Origin: Nocardia uniformis NBRC 13702
GTDB taxonomy: Bacteria; Actinomycetota; Actinomycetes; Mycobacteriales; Mycobacteriaceae
DNA length: 64,000 bases
Direction of reading: 5' to 3'
NCBI RefSeq assembly: GCF_001613345.1
Contig: NZ_BDCE01000061.1
Coordinates: 37,977 to 101,976, forward strand
The notes beneath the pieces are model-generated. The model did no database searches and was not told the DNA's origin. It worked only from the letters and a program-made list of their open reading frames with translations. Shown here one piece after another: positions 8,968 to 17,238 of the stretch. Position 1 is the first letter of the stretch; every line of letters begins with the position of its first letter. The position numbers and the translations under genes were made by a program.

Positions 8968-9406
8968 ACCACACCCGCCGGGCGGACATCCCAGATGGAC
9001 AAGCGATCACCAGGAACTGATGGCGGCATCGGCCGAGTAACCTCCGCCACCAGTTCCCGGTCACCGCTACTCCGCGAAGGCCCCAGCGCGAGGCAGGGTC
9101 GAAACTGCCACGGCCCCCTCGGCGACGGCCCGGCGCGCCGCAAGACCGAAACCGCCACGCCCCCTCTCCGCCACAGCCCCGCGCGCCACAAGACCGACAC
9201 GCTGCGGACGCTCGATGCCGGTTCAAAGGCGTCGCGAGCTTCGAGTGGTCGCGCCTGCGGCAAGATCCCTGACGGTTCGAGGGCGAAGCCCTTGGTCGCC
9301 CGCAGCAAGGCCTCTCGGGGGTTCGAGGGCAAAGCCCCTTGGTCGCGCCCGCGGCAAGGTCCCTGGGGTTCGGGGGCGAAGCCCCTGAGAGCCCCCGAGA
9401 GTTGGG
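8968..9406. repeat. Gene-free stretch ending in ~46-bp tandem repeats (9220-9409)
   Basis: No convincing reading frame. From about 9220 the sequence repeats with unit starts at 9220, 9274, 9320 and 9367, each beginning ggttc and containing gggcgaagccc and, in the first three, a cagcaagg-like block. The last unit is intergenic repeat B copy 2. Earlier, gcaagaccgaaaccgccac at about 9138 recurs in degenerate form near 9188. Confidence 0.65.
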
Positions 9407-9409
9407 TTA
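9365..9409. repeat. Intergenic GC-rich repeat B, copy 2 (terminator-like)
   Basis: Near copy of 4728-4772, sharing gcccctgagagcccccg and gagttgggtt. It abuts the stop of purC, as copy 1 abuts the stop of the DsbA-like gene. On the minus strand GGGGCTTCGCCCC forms a compact hairpin, so a role in transcription termination is plausible. Confidence 0.7.
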
Positions 9410-10231
9410 CCCCCAGGATTCGCCGGTGATGAGTTCGTAGGCCTGGGCGTACTTCTCGCGAGTCACCTCGACGATATCGGCGGGGATTTCCGGGCCGGGG
9501 TATTCCTTGTTCCAGCCGGTGGAGGTGGACCAGTCGCGGACGTACTGCTTGTCGAAGGAGGGTTGGGGGCGGCCCGGGGCGTAGTCGGCGGCGGGCCAGA
9601 AGCGGGAGGAGTCCGGTGTGAGGACTTCGTCGCCGAGGGTGAGGATATCGCCGTCCCAGCCGAATTCGATCTTGGTGTCGGCGATGATCACGCCGCGGGC
9701 GGCGGCATGCTCGGCCCCGCGCGAGTACACCGAGAGGGTGAGCTCGCGCAGTTTCTCGGCGATCTCCCTGCCCTCCTGATTCACCACATCGTCGAAGGTG
9801 ATGGATTCGTCGTGCCCGACATCGGCCTTGGTGGTGGGGGTGAAGATGGGTTCGGGCAGCTTGTCGCCGTCGACCAGGCCCTCGGGCAGCGGTACGCCGG
9901 AGACGGTCCCGGTGCGGCGGTATTCGGCCAGTCCGGAGCCGGTCAGGTAGCCGCGCGCGATGCACTCGACCTTCACCATCTTCAGCGGCTTCACCCGTAC
10001 CCCGCGCCCGGCGAATTCCGCCGGGACATCGGTGGTGGACAAGATGTGGTTGGGCACATTGTCGAAAAGCTGGAACCACCAGTTCGACAGCTGCGTGAGC
10101 ATCGCGCCCTTTTCGGGGATGGCAGTGGGCAACACCACGTCGTAGACCGAAACCCGATCGGACGCGACCAGGATCAGCGAATCGCCGTCCTCGTAGAGAT
10201 CGCGCACCTTACCGGCGTGGATGTGCTTCAC
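9407..10231 (-). CDS. purC: Phosphoribosylaminoimidazole-succinocarboxamide synthase (SAICAR synthase)
   Basis: A 274-residue enzyme of de novo purine synthesis that joins CAIR and aspartate using ATP. HIHAGKVRDLYEDGDSLILVASDRVS is the N-terminal nucleotide-binding segment. VECIARGYLTGSG and IIADTKIEFGWD are the SAICAR synthase signatures. GTG at 10231 is preceded by GAGGAGGAG. The longer frame upstream overlaps the divergent pepN leader and is not protein-like. Confidence 0.95.
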   Translation of the reverse strand: MKHIHAGKVRDLYEDGDSLILVASDRVSVYDVVLPTAIPEKGAMLTQLSNWWFQLFDNVPNHILSTTDVPAEFAGRGVRVKPLKMVKVECIARGYLTGSGLAEYRRTGTVSGVPLPEGLVDGDKLPEPIFTPTTKADVGHDESITFDDVVNQEGREIAEKLRELTLSVYSRGAEHAAARGVIIADTKIEFGWDGDILTLGDEVLTPDSSRFWPAADYAPGRPQPSFDKQYVRDWSTSTGWNKEYPGPEIPADIVEVTREKYAQAYELITGESWG

Positions 10232-10362
10232 GAACTCCTCCTCGTACTGGGTGGGAAATGTGCGCCAAGAACCCGTCGGATGTCCAGGTGGGCCGCCCAA
10301 CACCCTACCGAGGTGGCATTCTGGGCAACGGCACAGTCCTGGCGAACGACGAAGGAGTCCCC

Positions 10363-12951
10363 TTGTCCGCACCGAATCTCACCCGGGAACAGGCGATCGA
10401 ACGCGCCGCGACGATCCGGGTGGAGAATTATCGCGTCGAACTCGACCTGACGGGGCAGCCCACCGGTTCCGACGCGGCCGTCAGCGAGAGGTTCTTCTCG
10501 CGATCGACGGTGACCTTCACTGCCACGCCGGGCGCGCAGACGTTTGTCGATATCGTCGCCGCCGGGGTGCGGTCGGCGGTGCTCAACGGCACCGCCGTGG
10601 ATGTGAGCGATTACGACGAATCCAAGGGTCTGACGCTGACCGGCCTGGCCGAACGCAACGAGCTCATTGTCGAGGCCGATTGCGAGTACTCGCACACCGG
10701 CGAGGGCCTGCACCGTTTCGTCGATCCCACCGACGACAAGGTCTACCTGTACTCGCAGTTCGAAACCGCCGATGCCAAGCGAATGTTCGCCTGCTTCGAC
10801 CAGCCCGACCTCAAGGCCACCTACGATATGGTCGTCACCGCGCCGCAGGATTGGGAGGTCATCTCCAATGGCGCGATCACCGATACCCACCGGGTCGGCA
10901 CGGTGCTGCGGCACACCTTCGCGACGACCCCGCGTATGAGCACCTACCTGGTGGCGCTGATCGCCGGTCCGTACGCCAAGTGGACCGACACCTACAGCGA
11001 TAGGCACGGCTCGATTCCACTGGGCATCTACTGCCGCGCCTCGCTGGCCGAATTCATGGACGCCGAACGGCTTTTCACCGAGACCAAGCAGGGTTTCGGC
11101 TTCTACCACGAGAACTTCGGGGTGCCGTACGCGTTCGGCAAGTACGACCAGCTGTTCGTGCCGGAATTCAATGCCGGTGCCATGGAGAACGCGGGCGCGG
11201 TCACCTTCCTCGAGGATTATGTGTTCCGCTCCAAGGTGACCCGTGCCTCCTATGAGCGCCGCTGCGAGACCGTACTGCACGAGATGGCGCATATGTGGTT
11301 CGGCGATCTGGTCACCATGCGGTGGTGGGACGATCTGTGGTTGAACGAGTCGTTCGCCACCTTCGCCTCGGTCATGTGCCAGGCCGATGCCACCGAATAC
11401 ACCAGTGCCTGGACCACTTTCGCGAATGTGGAGAAGTCCTGGGCGTACCGGCAGGACCAGCTGCCGTCCACCCACCCGATCGCCGCCGATATCCCGGACC
11501 TGCATGCCGTCGAGGTGAACTTCGACGGAATCACCTACGCCAAGGGCGCTTCGGTGCTCAAGCAGCTGGTGGCGTACGTGGGCCGGGAACCGTTCCTGGC
11601 GGGTCTGCGCGACTACTTCGCCGAACACGCGTACGGCAACGCCACTTTCGATGACCTGGTGGGTGCGCTGGAGAAGGCTTCCGGTCGCGACCTGTCCGAT
11701 TGGGGCGCGCAGTGGCTCAAGACCACCGGCCTCAATATCCTGCGACCGGAATTCGAGGTCGCCGACGGCAAATTCACCTCGTTCACGGTTGTCCAGGAGG
11801 GCGCGACGCCAGGTGCGGGTGAGCGGCGTATGCACCGCATCGCCGTCGGCGTCTACGACGAGCAGGATGGAAAGCTGGTGCGCACCAAGCGCATCGAACT
11901 CGATCTCGACCCGGCCGAGCGCACCGACGTGGCGGAGCTGATCGGAGTGGAGCGCGGCAAGCTGGTGCTGGTCAATGACGACGACCTCACCTACTGCTCA
12001 CTGCGCCTGGATCCGGAATCCCTTGCCACGGTGACCGATCGCATTGCCGATATCGCTGAATCGCTCCCCCGCACCCTGTGCTGGTCGGCGGCCTGGGAAA
12101 TGACCCGGCAGGCCGAGATGAGGGCCCGCGACTTCGTGGCCCTGGTGCAGCGCGGTATCGGCACCGAAGCCGAAATCGGGGTGGTGCAGCGACTTCTCAT
12201 GCAGGCGCACACCGCACTCGGCAGCTACGCCGACCCGACGTGGGCGGCCGAAGCCGGTTGGCCCGTATTCGCCGACCGCCTGCTGGAACTCGCCCGCGAG
12301 GCCGAGCCGGGCTCGGACTACCAGCTGGCCTTTGTCAATGCCCTCACCGGCGCGCTGCTCTCGGCCCGCCACACCGAGGTGCTGCGCGAGGTCCTCGACG
12401 GCGACCCGGCCACCGTCGGCCTGTCCGGCCTCACGGTCGATACCGACCTGCGCTGGCGACTCATCCAGGCTTTGGCGGCCGCCGGTGAAATCGACGCCGA
12501 CGGCCTCGAATCCCCGGTCATCGACGCCGAATTGGACCGCGACCCCACCGCCGCGGGCCGTCGCCAGGCCGCCGCTGCCGCCACCGCCCGCCCCCAGGCT
12601 CCCGTCAAGGAATCGGCCTGGGACAAGGTGATGAGCGACGATTCGCTCCCCAATATCACCGCCCGCGCCATTGTCGGCGGCTTCGCCCCCGTCGGTCAGG
12701 GCGCCCTGCTGTCCTCCTATGTGGAACGCTACTTCGCCGAAATCGGCCCAGTCTGGGACCGCCGCTCCAGCGAAGTGGCCCAGACCGTAGTGATCGGCCT
12801 CTACCCGCACTGGGAAATCTCCAACGAGGCCGTCGCCGCGGCCGACAAGTTCCTCAGCGGCGACCACCCGCCCGCCCTGCGCCGCCTGGTGGTCGAGGGC
12901 AAGGCGGGTATCGAGCGCTCGCTGCGCGCCCGCGCCTTCGACGCGCAGTAG
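10363..12951 (+). CDS. pepN: Aminopeptidase N (M1 family)
   Basis: An 862-residue cytosolic zinc aminopeptidase, the same size and neighbourhood as Rv2467. It carries the M1 exopeptidase motif GAMEN (FNAGAMENAGAVTF) and the zinc site HEMAHMWFGDLVTMRWWDDLWLNE (HEXXH-X18-E). The C-terminal half is the helical ERAP1-like domain of lysyl/alanyl aminopeptidases. TTG at 10363, with AAGGAG five bases upstream, gives MSAPNLTREQA, where orthologues begin. The upstream frame is untranslated leader. A strong hairpin follows at 12992. Confidence 0.95.
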   Translation: MSAPNLTREQAIERAATIRVENYRVELDLTGQPTGSDAAVSERFFSRSTVTFTATPGAQTFVDIVAAGVRSAVLNGTAVDVSDYDESKGLTLTGLAERNELIVEADCEYSHTGEGLHRFVDPTDDKVYLYSQFETADAKRMFACFDQPDLKATYDMVVTAPQDWEVISNGAITDTHRVGTVLRHTFATTPRMSTYLVALIAGPYAKWTDTYSDRHGSIPLGIYCRASLAEFMDAERLFTETKQGFGFYHENFGVPYAFGKYDQLFVPEFNAGAMENAGAVTFLEDYVFRSKVTRASYERRCETVLHEMAHMWFGDLVTMRWWDDLWLNESFATFASVMCQADATEYTSAWTTFANVEKSWAYRQDQLPSTHPIAADIPDLHAVEVNFDGITYAKGASVLKQLVAYVGREPFLAGLRDYFAEHAYGNATFDDLVGALEKASGRDLSDWGAQWLKTTGLNILRPEFEVADGKFTSFTVVQEGATPGAGERRMHRIAVGVYDEQDGKLVRTKRIELDLDPAERTDVAELIGVERGKLVLVNDDDLTYCSLRLDPESLATVTDRIADIAESLPRTLCWSAAWEMTRQAEMRARDFVALVQRGIGTEAEIGVVQRLLMQAHTALGSYADPTWAAEAGWPVFADRLLELAREAEPGSDYQLAFVNALTGALLSARHTEVLREVLDGDPATVGLSGLTVDTDLRWRLIQALAAAGEIDADGLESPVIDAELDRDPTAAGRRQAAAAATARPQAPVKESAWDKVMSDDSLPNITARAIVGGFAPVGQGALLSSYVERYFAEIGPVWDRRSSEVAQTVVIGLYPHWEISNEAVAAADKFLSGDHPPALRRLVVEGKAGIERSLRARAFDAQ

Positions 12952-12991
12952 CACCGAGCGGCGCGCACCGCCCCCGCGCCTGAAAACCGCT

Positions 12992-13024
12992 GAAGCGGCC
13001 TGGATTCCACATCCAGGCCGCTTC
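12992..13024 (+). terminator. Hairpin terminator after pepN
   Basis: Perfect 14-bp stem (gaagcggcctggat / atccaggccgcttc) with a 5-base loop, 40 bases after the pepN stop. No U-tract is visible, as is common in actinobacteria. Confidence 0.75.
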
Positions 13025-13040
13025 TCGGCTATTCGAACCC

Positions 13041-13123
13041 GTTGCCCCGGCGTGCTTCCGGCCGGGATCCACACTTCCCTGAGCAGTAGTGATTCCGGAC
13101 AAGAGCCCGCCGGAATGACGAGG
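13041..13123. repeat. Intergenic palindromic repeat A, copy 1
   Basis: Inverted pair of modules: ccggcgtgcttccggccgg followed after about 45 bases by gcccgccggaatgacgagg. The same cgtcattccgg / ccggaatgacg modules recur at 15317-15405, 20410-20505 and 22490-22605. Confidence 0.65.
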
Positions 13124-13194
13124 GCCTGCCCCGGCAGAGCGCGTTGCACCGCACCGATTGTTCGAGTCGGCCCGGGCCGACGGATTCGGAACTC

Positions 13195-13740
13195 TCAGTG
13201 CTGGTGGTGGCGCACCACCGGCCAGTCGATATCGGTATCGACGGCCTTGTTCAGGTAATTGGTGAACACATTCAGCGCGACACCGGCGATGGTCTCGACA
13301 ATCTCGCCATCGGTCAGACCCGCCGCGCGGGCGGCCTTCAGATCGGACTCCTCGACACCGCCCCGGGCGCGGACCACCGCGGTGGCGAAGGTCAGTACGG
13401 CCTCGGCCTTCGGGTCCGAGGACCGGCCGTGGCGGTTGGCCTCGATCTCGTCGGCATCGAGCTTGGCGATATTGGCGCCGATGTAGGAGTGCGCGGAAAG
13501 GCAGTAGTCGCAACCGTTTTCCTCGGCCACCACCAGTGCGATGCGCTCCCGGGTGGGAGCCGACAGCGCGCCGCCGGCCAGGGCGCCGGAGAACCCGAGG
13601 TAGGCCTCGAGTACGGCCGGGCTGTTCACCATGGCCTTGGTCATGTTCGGGGTGACACCCAGGGCCTTCTGTACCCCGGCGAGCAGGTCGGCGGCCTTGC
13701 CGGTGGCGGTGTCGGGCTGGATCAGGGGCAGACGGGACAT
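13195..13740 (-). CDS. Carboxymuconolactone decarboxylase / AhpD-like protein
   Basis: A 181-residue alkylhydroperoxidase-fold protein with the CXXC redox pair and following His in ENGCDYCLSAHSYIGA, and Glu in ERIALVVAEENG. This is the pattern of AhpD-like peroxidase partners and of the Pcal-type CMD family. A role in peroxide reduction is inferred. ATG at 13740 has AGAGG upstream. It diverges from the clpP pair across a 235-base region rich in inverted repeats, so the two units may share control. Confidence 0.88.
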   Translation of the reverse strand: MSRLPLIQPDTATGKAADLLAGVQKALGVTPNMTKAMVNSPAVLEAYLGFSGALAGGALSAPTRERIALVVAEENGCDYCLSAHSYIGANIAKLDADEIEANRHGRSSDPKAEAVLTFATAVVRARGGVEESDLKAARAAGLTDGEIVETIAGVALNVFTNYLNKAVDTDIDWPVVRHHQH

Positions 13741-13864
13741 GATGAAACCTCTTCTTGTAGTGAATGTTTGGAGCGCGAGCGCCCAATGCCGATCCGTTCT
13801 AACCGGCCATCGATCTATAGAAGGTTAGAGACTTCTGGATCATTCCCGATCCGCGAAATTTTTT

Positions 13865-13878
13865 TTCGCGATCGCGAA
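13865..13878. promoter_or_regulatory. Palindrome TTCGCGATCGCGAA, candidate operator
   Basis: Perfect 14-bp palindrome in the divergent promoter region between the AhpD-like gene and the clpP pair. It resembles the CGC/GCG half-sites reported for ClgR-type regulators, but the spacing is one base shorter than the consensus I recall, so the regulator is uncertain. Confidence 0.4.
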
Positions 13879-13902
13879 CGGTCGGAGAAACCCGACGTCA
13901 CA

Positions 13903-13936
13903 GCGCTGCTGTGAGCAGATCTGCTCACAGCAGCGC
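13903..13936. promoter_or_regulatory. 34-bp perfect palindrome upstream of the clpP pair, candidate operator
   Basis: Two 17-base arms meet without a loop (gcgctgctgtgagcaga / tctgctcacagcagcgc). It ends 39 bases before the first clpP start. A loop-free palindrome of this length in a divergent promoter is more likely an operator than a terminator. The nearby PopR/ClgR-like regulator is the natural candidate ligand (inference). Confidence 0.6.
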
Positions 13937-13975
13937 GGCGAGATTTTCCGGGTGCCGCTCAGGCAGCGTGGTCGT

Positions 13976-14578
13976 ATGGCACACGATGACAAGACGCCGA
14001 TGTTCAACTGGCGCACCCGCGAACAACTCTTCAGTAGAAGGGTTCTGGTGCTCGACGGGGCACTCGACGACGACAATGGGACGCTGCTGATGACACAGAT
14101 GCTGCAACTCGCGGCCGAGGACGCGGAGGCGGGGATCTCGCTGTGGATCCACTCCCCCGGCGGCTCGGTTCCGGCCATGCTCGCCATTCGCGATGTCATG
14201 CGCCTGGTGCCGTGCGAGGTGTCGACGCTCGCACTCGGATTGGCCTGCAGCGCAGGACAGTTCCTGCTGTCGGCGGGCAGCCGTGGCCGCCGGTACGCCC
14301 TGCCGCACGCGCGGATTCTCATGCATCAGGGCTCGGCTGGAATCGGCGGCAGTGCGGTGGAGGTCGAGGTGCAGGCCGACGATCTGCGGCACACCGTACA
14401 GACCGTGCTCGGGCTCATTTCCGAGGACACCGGGCAGCCGTACGACCAGATCTTCGACGACTCCCTGCACGACCGCTGGTTCACCGCCGAACAGGCGCGT
14501 GAGTACGGCTTCATCGACGGCATCGTCGACTCGTTCTGGCAGGTCGTTCCGCAGCGACAGAAGGTGGGAATCTCATGA
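13976..14578 (+). CDS. ClpP-family serine protease subunit, catalytically intact
   Basis: A 200-residue ClpP with the full triad at canonical spacing: Ser92 (GLACSAGQFLLSAG), His117 (ARILMHQGS) and Asp166 (LHDRWFTAEQA). The gly-rich oxyanion strand HSPGGSVPAMLAI is present. Cys-Ser-Ala replaces the usual Ala-Ser-Met around the nucleophile. ATG at 13976 (MAHDDKTPMF) is preferred over the GTG-like upstream frame. The stop overlaps the next start (ATGA). This pair is not in the housekeeping clpP1P2/tig context and resembles the accessory clpP pairs of streptomycetes. It would need a Clp ATPase encoded elsewhere. Confidence 0.92.
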   Translation: MAHDDKTPMFNWRTREQLFSRRVLVLDGALDDDNGTLLMTQMLQLAAEDAEAGISLWIHSPGGSVPAMLAIRDVMRLVPCEVSTLALGLACSAGQFLLSAGSRGRRYALPHARILMHQGSAGIGGSAVEVEVQADDLRHTVQTVLGLISEDTGQPYDQIFDDSLHDRWFTAEQAREYGFIDGIVDSFWQVVPQRQKVGIS

Positions 14579-15168
14579 CCAGCTACACGATTCCGAATGT
14601 CATCGCCCAGCATCCGCACGGTGAGCGCATCATGGATGTCTACTCGCATCTGCTCACCGAGCGCATTGTCTACCTCGGCACCCCCATCGATTCCGGTGTG
14701 GCCAATGCCCTCATCGCCCAGCTGCTGCACCTGGACGCCGACAGCGCCGGCCAGGAGATCAACCTCTACATCAATTGCGAGGGCGGCGATCTGACCGCCA
14801 TGCTCGCCATCTACGACACCATGCAGCACCTGCAGTCGCCCGTCGCCACCACCTGTGTCGGCCAGGCCATCGCGGTCGGCGCGGTCCTACTGGCAGGCGG
14901 CGCGTCGGGCCGACGCTCCGTGCTCCCGCACGCCCGCATGGTCCTGCACCAGCCCGCCGCCCAGGGCCGGGGCACCATCCCCGACCTCATCCTGCAGGCC
15001 GACGAACTGGTCCGCATGCGCGCCGAAATCGAATCCATCCTGTCCAAACACACCGGCCAATCCGTGGAAACCCTCCGCCACGACACCGACCGCGACCGCG
15101 TCTTCACTGCCCGGGCGGCCATCGACTACGGCATTGTCGACCGCGTCCTGGAAGCGCGACCCGTCTGA
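14575..15168 (+). CDS. ClpP-like subunit lacking the catalytic serine (ClpR-like)
   Basis: A 197-residue ClpP homologue translationally coupled to the first. His125 (RMVLHQPAAQG) and Asp174 (TDRDRVFTA) of the triad are kept. The position of the nucleophile, 25 residues before the His, is Ala100: CVGQAIAVGAVLLAGG instead of the usual GQAASMGAVLLAAG. The handle helix and the GRGTIPDLILQADEL motif are otherwise typical. It should assemble but not cut, like the ClpR subunits of cyanobacteria and plastids. It probably forms a mixed complex with the active partner. Confidence 0.92.
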   Translation: MTSYTIPNVIAQHPHGERIMDVYSHLLTERIVYLGTPIDSGVANALIAQLLHLDADSAGQEINLYINCEGGDLTAMLAIYDTMQHLQSPVATTCVGQAIAVGAVLLAGGASGRRSVLPHARMVLHQPAAQGRGTIPDLILQADELVRMRAEIESILSKHTGQSVETLRHDTDRDRVFTARAAIDYGIVDRVLEARPV

Positions 15169-15550
15169 TCGAGCCGGCCCGCCGCACTCCGGGGTGGTTT
15201 CGGCCACGGTCCACACCGCGCGGCACCTACGCCGGGGGAACGGGCACCGGCGAAACCACACCGGAATGGCGGTATCGGCGGCCCGCCACTACGTCGAGGG
15301 TACGAGCACGGTCACATCGTCATCCGGCACGCTTTTGGCCGGGATCCATCCACTTCGCGGCGACGGCTCCAGGTGGATTCCGGCCAAAGCACGCCGGAAT
15401 GACGGATGAGTACGCCCGAGGCCAATGACGGACGTGAGTACGCCGCAGCCAATGGCGGACGTGAGTACGCCGCGCCCCTTTGGCGGACACCGCACTGGGC
15501 CGCGAGAAGCAAGACTTGGCTATCGAGTGCCTCGCGCAGGTCTGTGGCGG
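15169..15550. other. Gene-free stretch between clpP pair and regulator gene
   Basis: Convergent intergenic region. It contains palindromic repeat A copy 2 (15317-15405) and short direct repeats gacgtgagtacgccgc at about 15428 and 15458. No coding sequence is credible. Confidence 0.6.
15317..15405. repeat. Intergenic palindromic repeat A, copy 2
   Basis: cgtcatccggcacgcttttggccgggatcc is mirrored by ggattccggccaaagcacgccggaatgacgg about 30 bases later, forming a long imperfect hairpin. It is closely related to copy 3 at 20410. Confidence 0.7.
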
Positions 15551-16111
15551 CTAGGCCGCGAGGAGCAGGCCCGGGTACGGGTTGCTCGCCTGCGGGGCGA
15601 CCGCGCGCGTGAAACCGGCGGGCCGGTGGCGGACCAGATCATCGGCGACCTGCTGGATGAGTCCGCCGAGCGAGGTACCGAGAGCTCCCGCCATCGCGGC
15701 GATCATCTCGCTGGACGGCTCCTTGCGGCCACGCTCGACCTCGGAGAGGTACTGCGGGGAAACCCCGGCTCGCCCAGCGGTTTCGACCAGGGTCTCGCGC
15801 TGTTCCTGTCGCAGCTCGCGCAGGCGTTGGCCGAGCGCCTCACGCCAGAGGGGTTCGCGCACAAGCTGTGGCCGGCGTCCGCGCGAAGCCGGTGGCTGCC
15901 GGTCACCCGGAGTCAGCGGCCGCGGTTCGCGCGCAACTGGTGGCTGCCGGTCACCCGGGAGCACCGGCCGCAGTTCGCGCGGAGCCGATGGCACCAGGTC
16001 CGGTGCGGACTGTCGCTCGGATCGCCGCGACCGGCCATCGCGGCCGCCGGGGATCGCGCGCAGTCGGGGTAGGTCGGCTTGCGAAATCTCGGCGCTCGGA
16101 TGCTCGCTCAT
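15551..16111 (-). CDS. XRE-type regulator of the ClgR/PopR group with -LLLAA tail
   Basis: About 186 residues. The first 90 are Arg/Pro-rich and disordered, with the repeat PGDRQPP. Then comes an XRE HTH (LGQRLRELRQEQRETLVETA, AGVSPQYLSEVERGRKEPSSEMIAAMAGAL), closely resembling ClgR/PopR. The last residues are PGLLLAA. In Streptomyces, PopR and ClgR activate clp genes and are themselves removed by ClpP through their C-terminal Ala residues (established for that genus). Position beside an accessory clpP pair supports the same loop here. ATG at 16111 (MSEHPSAEIS) is chosen; upstream in-frame starts to 16234 are possible. Confidence 0.85.
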   Translation of the reverse strand: MSEHPSAEISQADLPRLRAIPGGRDGRSRRSERQSAPDLVPSAPRELRPVLPGDRQPPVAREPRPLTPGDRQPPASRGRRPQLVREPLWREALGQRLRELRQEQRETLVETAGRAGVSPQYLSEVERGRKEPSSEMIAAMAGALGTSLGGLIQQVADDLVRHRPAGFTRAVAPQASNPYPGLLLAA

Positions 16112-16428
16112 AATCGGAGCGTACGACCGGACCGCCTTACCGTGCCCACTCATCTGCTCTCGGCGAACAGCGACGCCGGATTTGGGCGTCGTCATCTGCG
16201 TCGACATGATCGATCCCGGACCGGCGCACGCCACGGTCGCGGGCGCGGACCGGACGCCGCGCGGTGGCGGGTCCGGCGGAGCACGCGGCGGGCGCGGACG
16301 AGTACCGGCAGCCCGAGAAACGTCGCGCCCTGCGGTCCCCGCACCGGCTGTGAATTCGAAGGCGCTGCGGACCCGAAAGGGGGCGCCGAGTACTCCCGGC
16401 GCCGCGGCGGACGCGGCGCCGGTGGAAA
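16112..16428. other. Gene-free stretch upstream of the ClgR/PopR-like gene
   Basis: Presumed promoter region of the regulator at its left end and terminator of the DUF5130 gene at its right end (hairpin 16398-16420). Very GC-rich. The in-frame extension of the regulator to 16234 cannot be excluded. Confidence 0.45.
16398..16420 (-). terminator. Hairpin terminator after the DUF5130 gene
   Basis: Perfect 9-bp GC stem (ggcgccgcg / cgcggcgcc) with a 5-base loop, eight bases past the stop of the minus-strand gene at 16429. Confidence 0.6.
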
Positions 16429-16896
16429 CTACACGCGGCCGATAGCGGCGGCCATCACGCGGATGGCGGAGACCAGGCCGTCGATGAGGTCGCCCTGCCG
16501 GAACGAGCTCAGCGCGGCGGTGGCGCCCAGCTGGCAGACCCGGTCGTTGGCGCGGTCGGCGACAGCGCGCCCGGAGCGCACCTCGACGGAGTTGGTATTC
16601 GGGTCGACGGCGATGAGCACCGAACGCACGGCCTCGGGCGTGCTCGGGAAGAGCTCGTCGGCACCGGCGGCGGAATCGGCACCGAGGTCACCGATGAAGA
16701 TATTGAATCGCACCTTGGTGCTGCGCGTCGCATCAGTGAGGGCGTTATCCATCAGCAGCCGCTCGTGATCGCTGAACGGCACCTCCTGGAATACGGCACC
16801 GGCCTCATGCACGCCGGAGACGCGTCCGCTCACGGTCACCGCATAGCCGTGCGGTAGATCGGCCTCGTTCACCGCAGGCCAATTAGAACTTGCCAC
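16429..16896 (-). CDS. DUF5130 / TPM-like protein (Rv2468c type)
   Basis: A 155-residue conserved actinobacterial protein, rich in the pattern VPFSDHERLLMDNALTDATR, NIFIGDLG and LIAVDPNTNSVEVRSGR, like the TPM/DUF5130 group. No catalytic motif and no signal peptide. It overlaps the upstream small membrane gene by 14 bases, so the two are co-translated. Position matches Rv2468c next to pepN and glbO. Function is unknown; TPM relatives are linked to envelope or phosphatase roles. Confidence 0.8.
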   Translation of the reverse strand: MASSNWPAVNEADLPHGYAVTVSGRVSGVHEAGAVFQEVPFSDHERLLMDNALTDATRSTKVRFNIFIGDLGADSAAGADELFPSTPEAVRSVLIAVDPNTNSVEVRSGRAVADRANDRVCQLGATAALSSFRQGDLIDGLVSAIRVMAAAIGRV

Positions 16897-17161
16897 TTGC
16901 CCGGCCTCCGATCAGGTCCGCCTCGGCGGATTCGATTGCCGCATGGTTGCCATGCGCCTCAGCAATATCGTGGTGACCACTGCCGGTCACCTCGTCGGTC
17001 GCGCTCCACAGCACCGGCGGCTGGGTCCACTTGTCACCGAGCGCGAAGTGCTTCGGCTTCTGGCCGGGAAGCGGCTTGCTGAGGAACGACAAACCAGCGA
17101 TCACCAGATAGATCGCCAACGGGATGCCGACGTAGATCAGCACTGTCTGGAGAATGCTCAC
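16883..17161 (-). CDS. Small single-TM protein (Rv2468A type)
   Basis: A 92-residue protein with one N-terminal membrane segment (TVLIYVGIPLAIYLVIAGLSFL). A short polar domain follows, with KPKHFALGDKWTQPPVLWSATDE, a pattern conserved in actinobacterial homologues. It overlaps the DUF5130 gene and lies 78 bases downstream of the alpha-glucosidase on the same strand. It probably anchors or partners the DUF5130 protein (inference). Confidence 0.75.
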   Translation of the reverse strand: MSILQTVLIYVGIPLAIYLVIAGLSFLSKPLPGQKPKHFALGDKWTQPPVLWSATDEVTGSGHHDIAEAHGNHAAIESAEADLIGGRASGKF

Positions 17162-17238
17162 GGATCAACGGTAGTCGATGCTCGAAGCGTCACCGCCGAC
17201 CGGTGAGCCTGTACGCGGACGTGTCGTCGCGCAACCGG

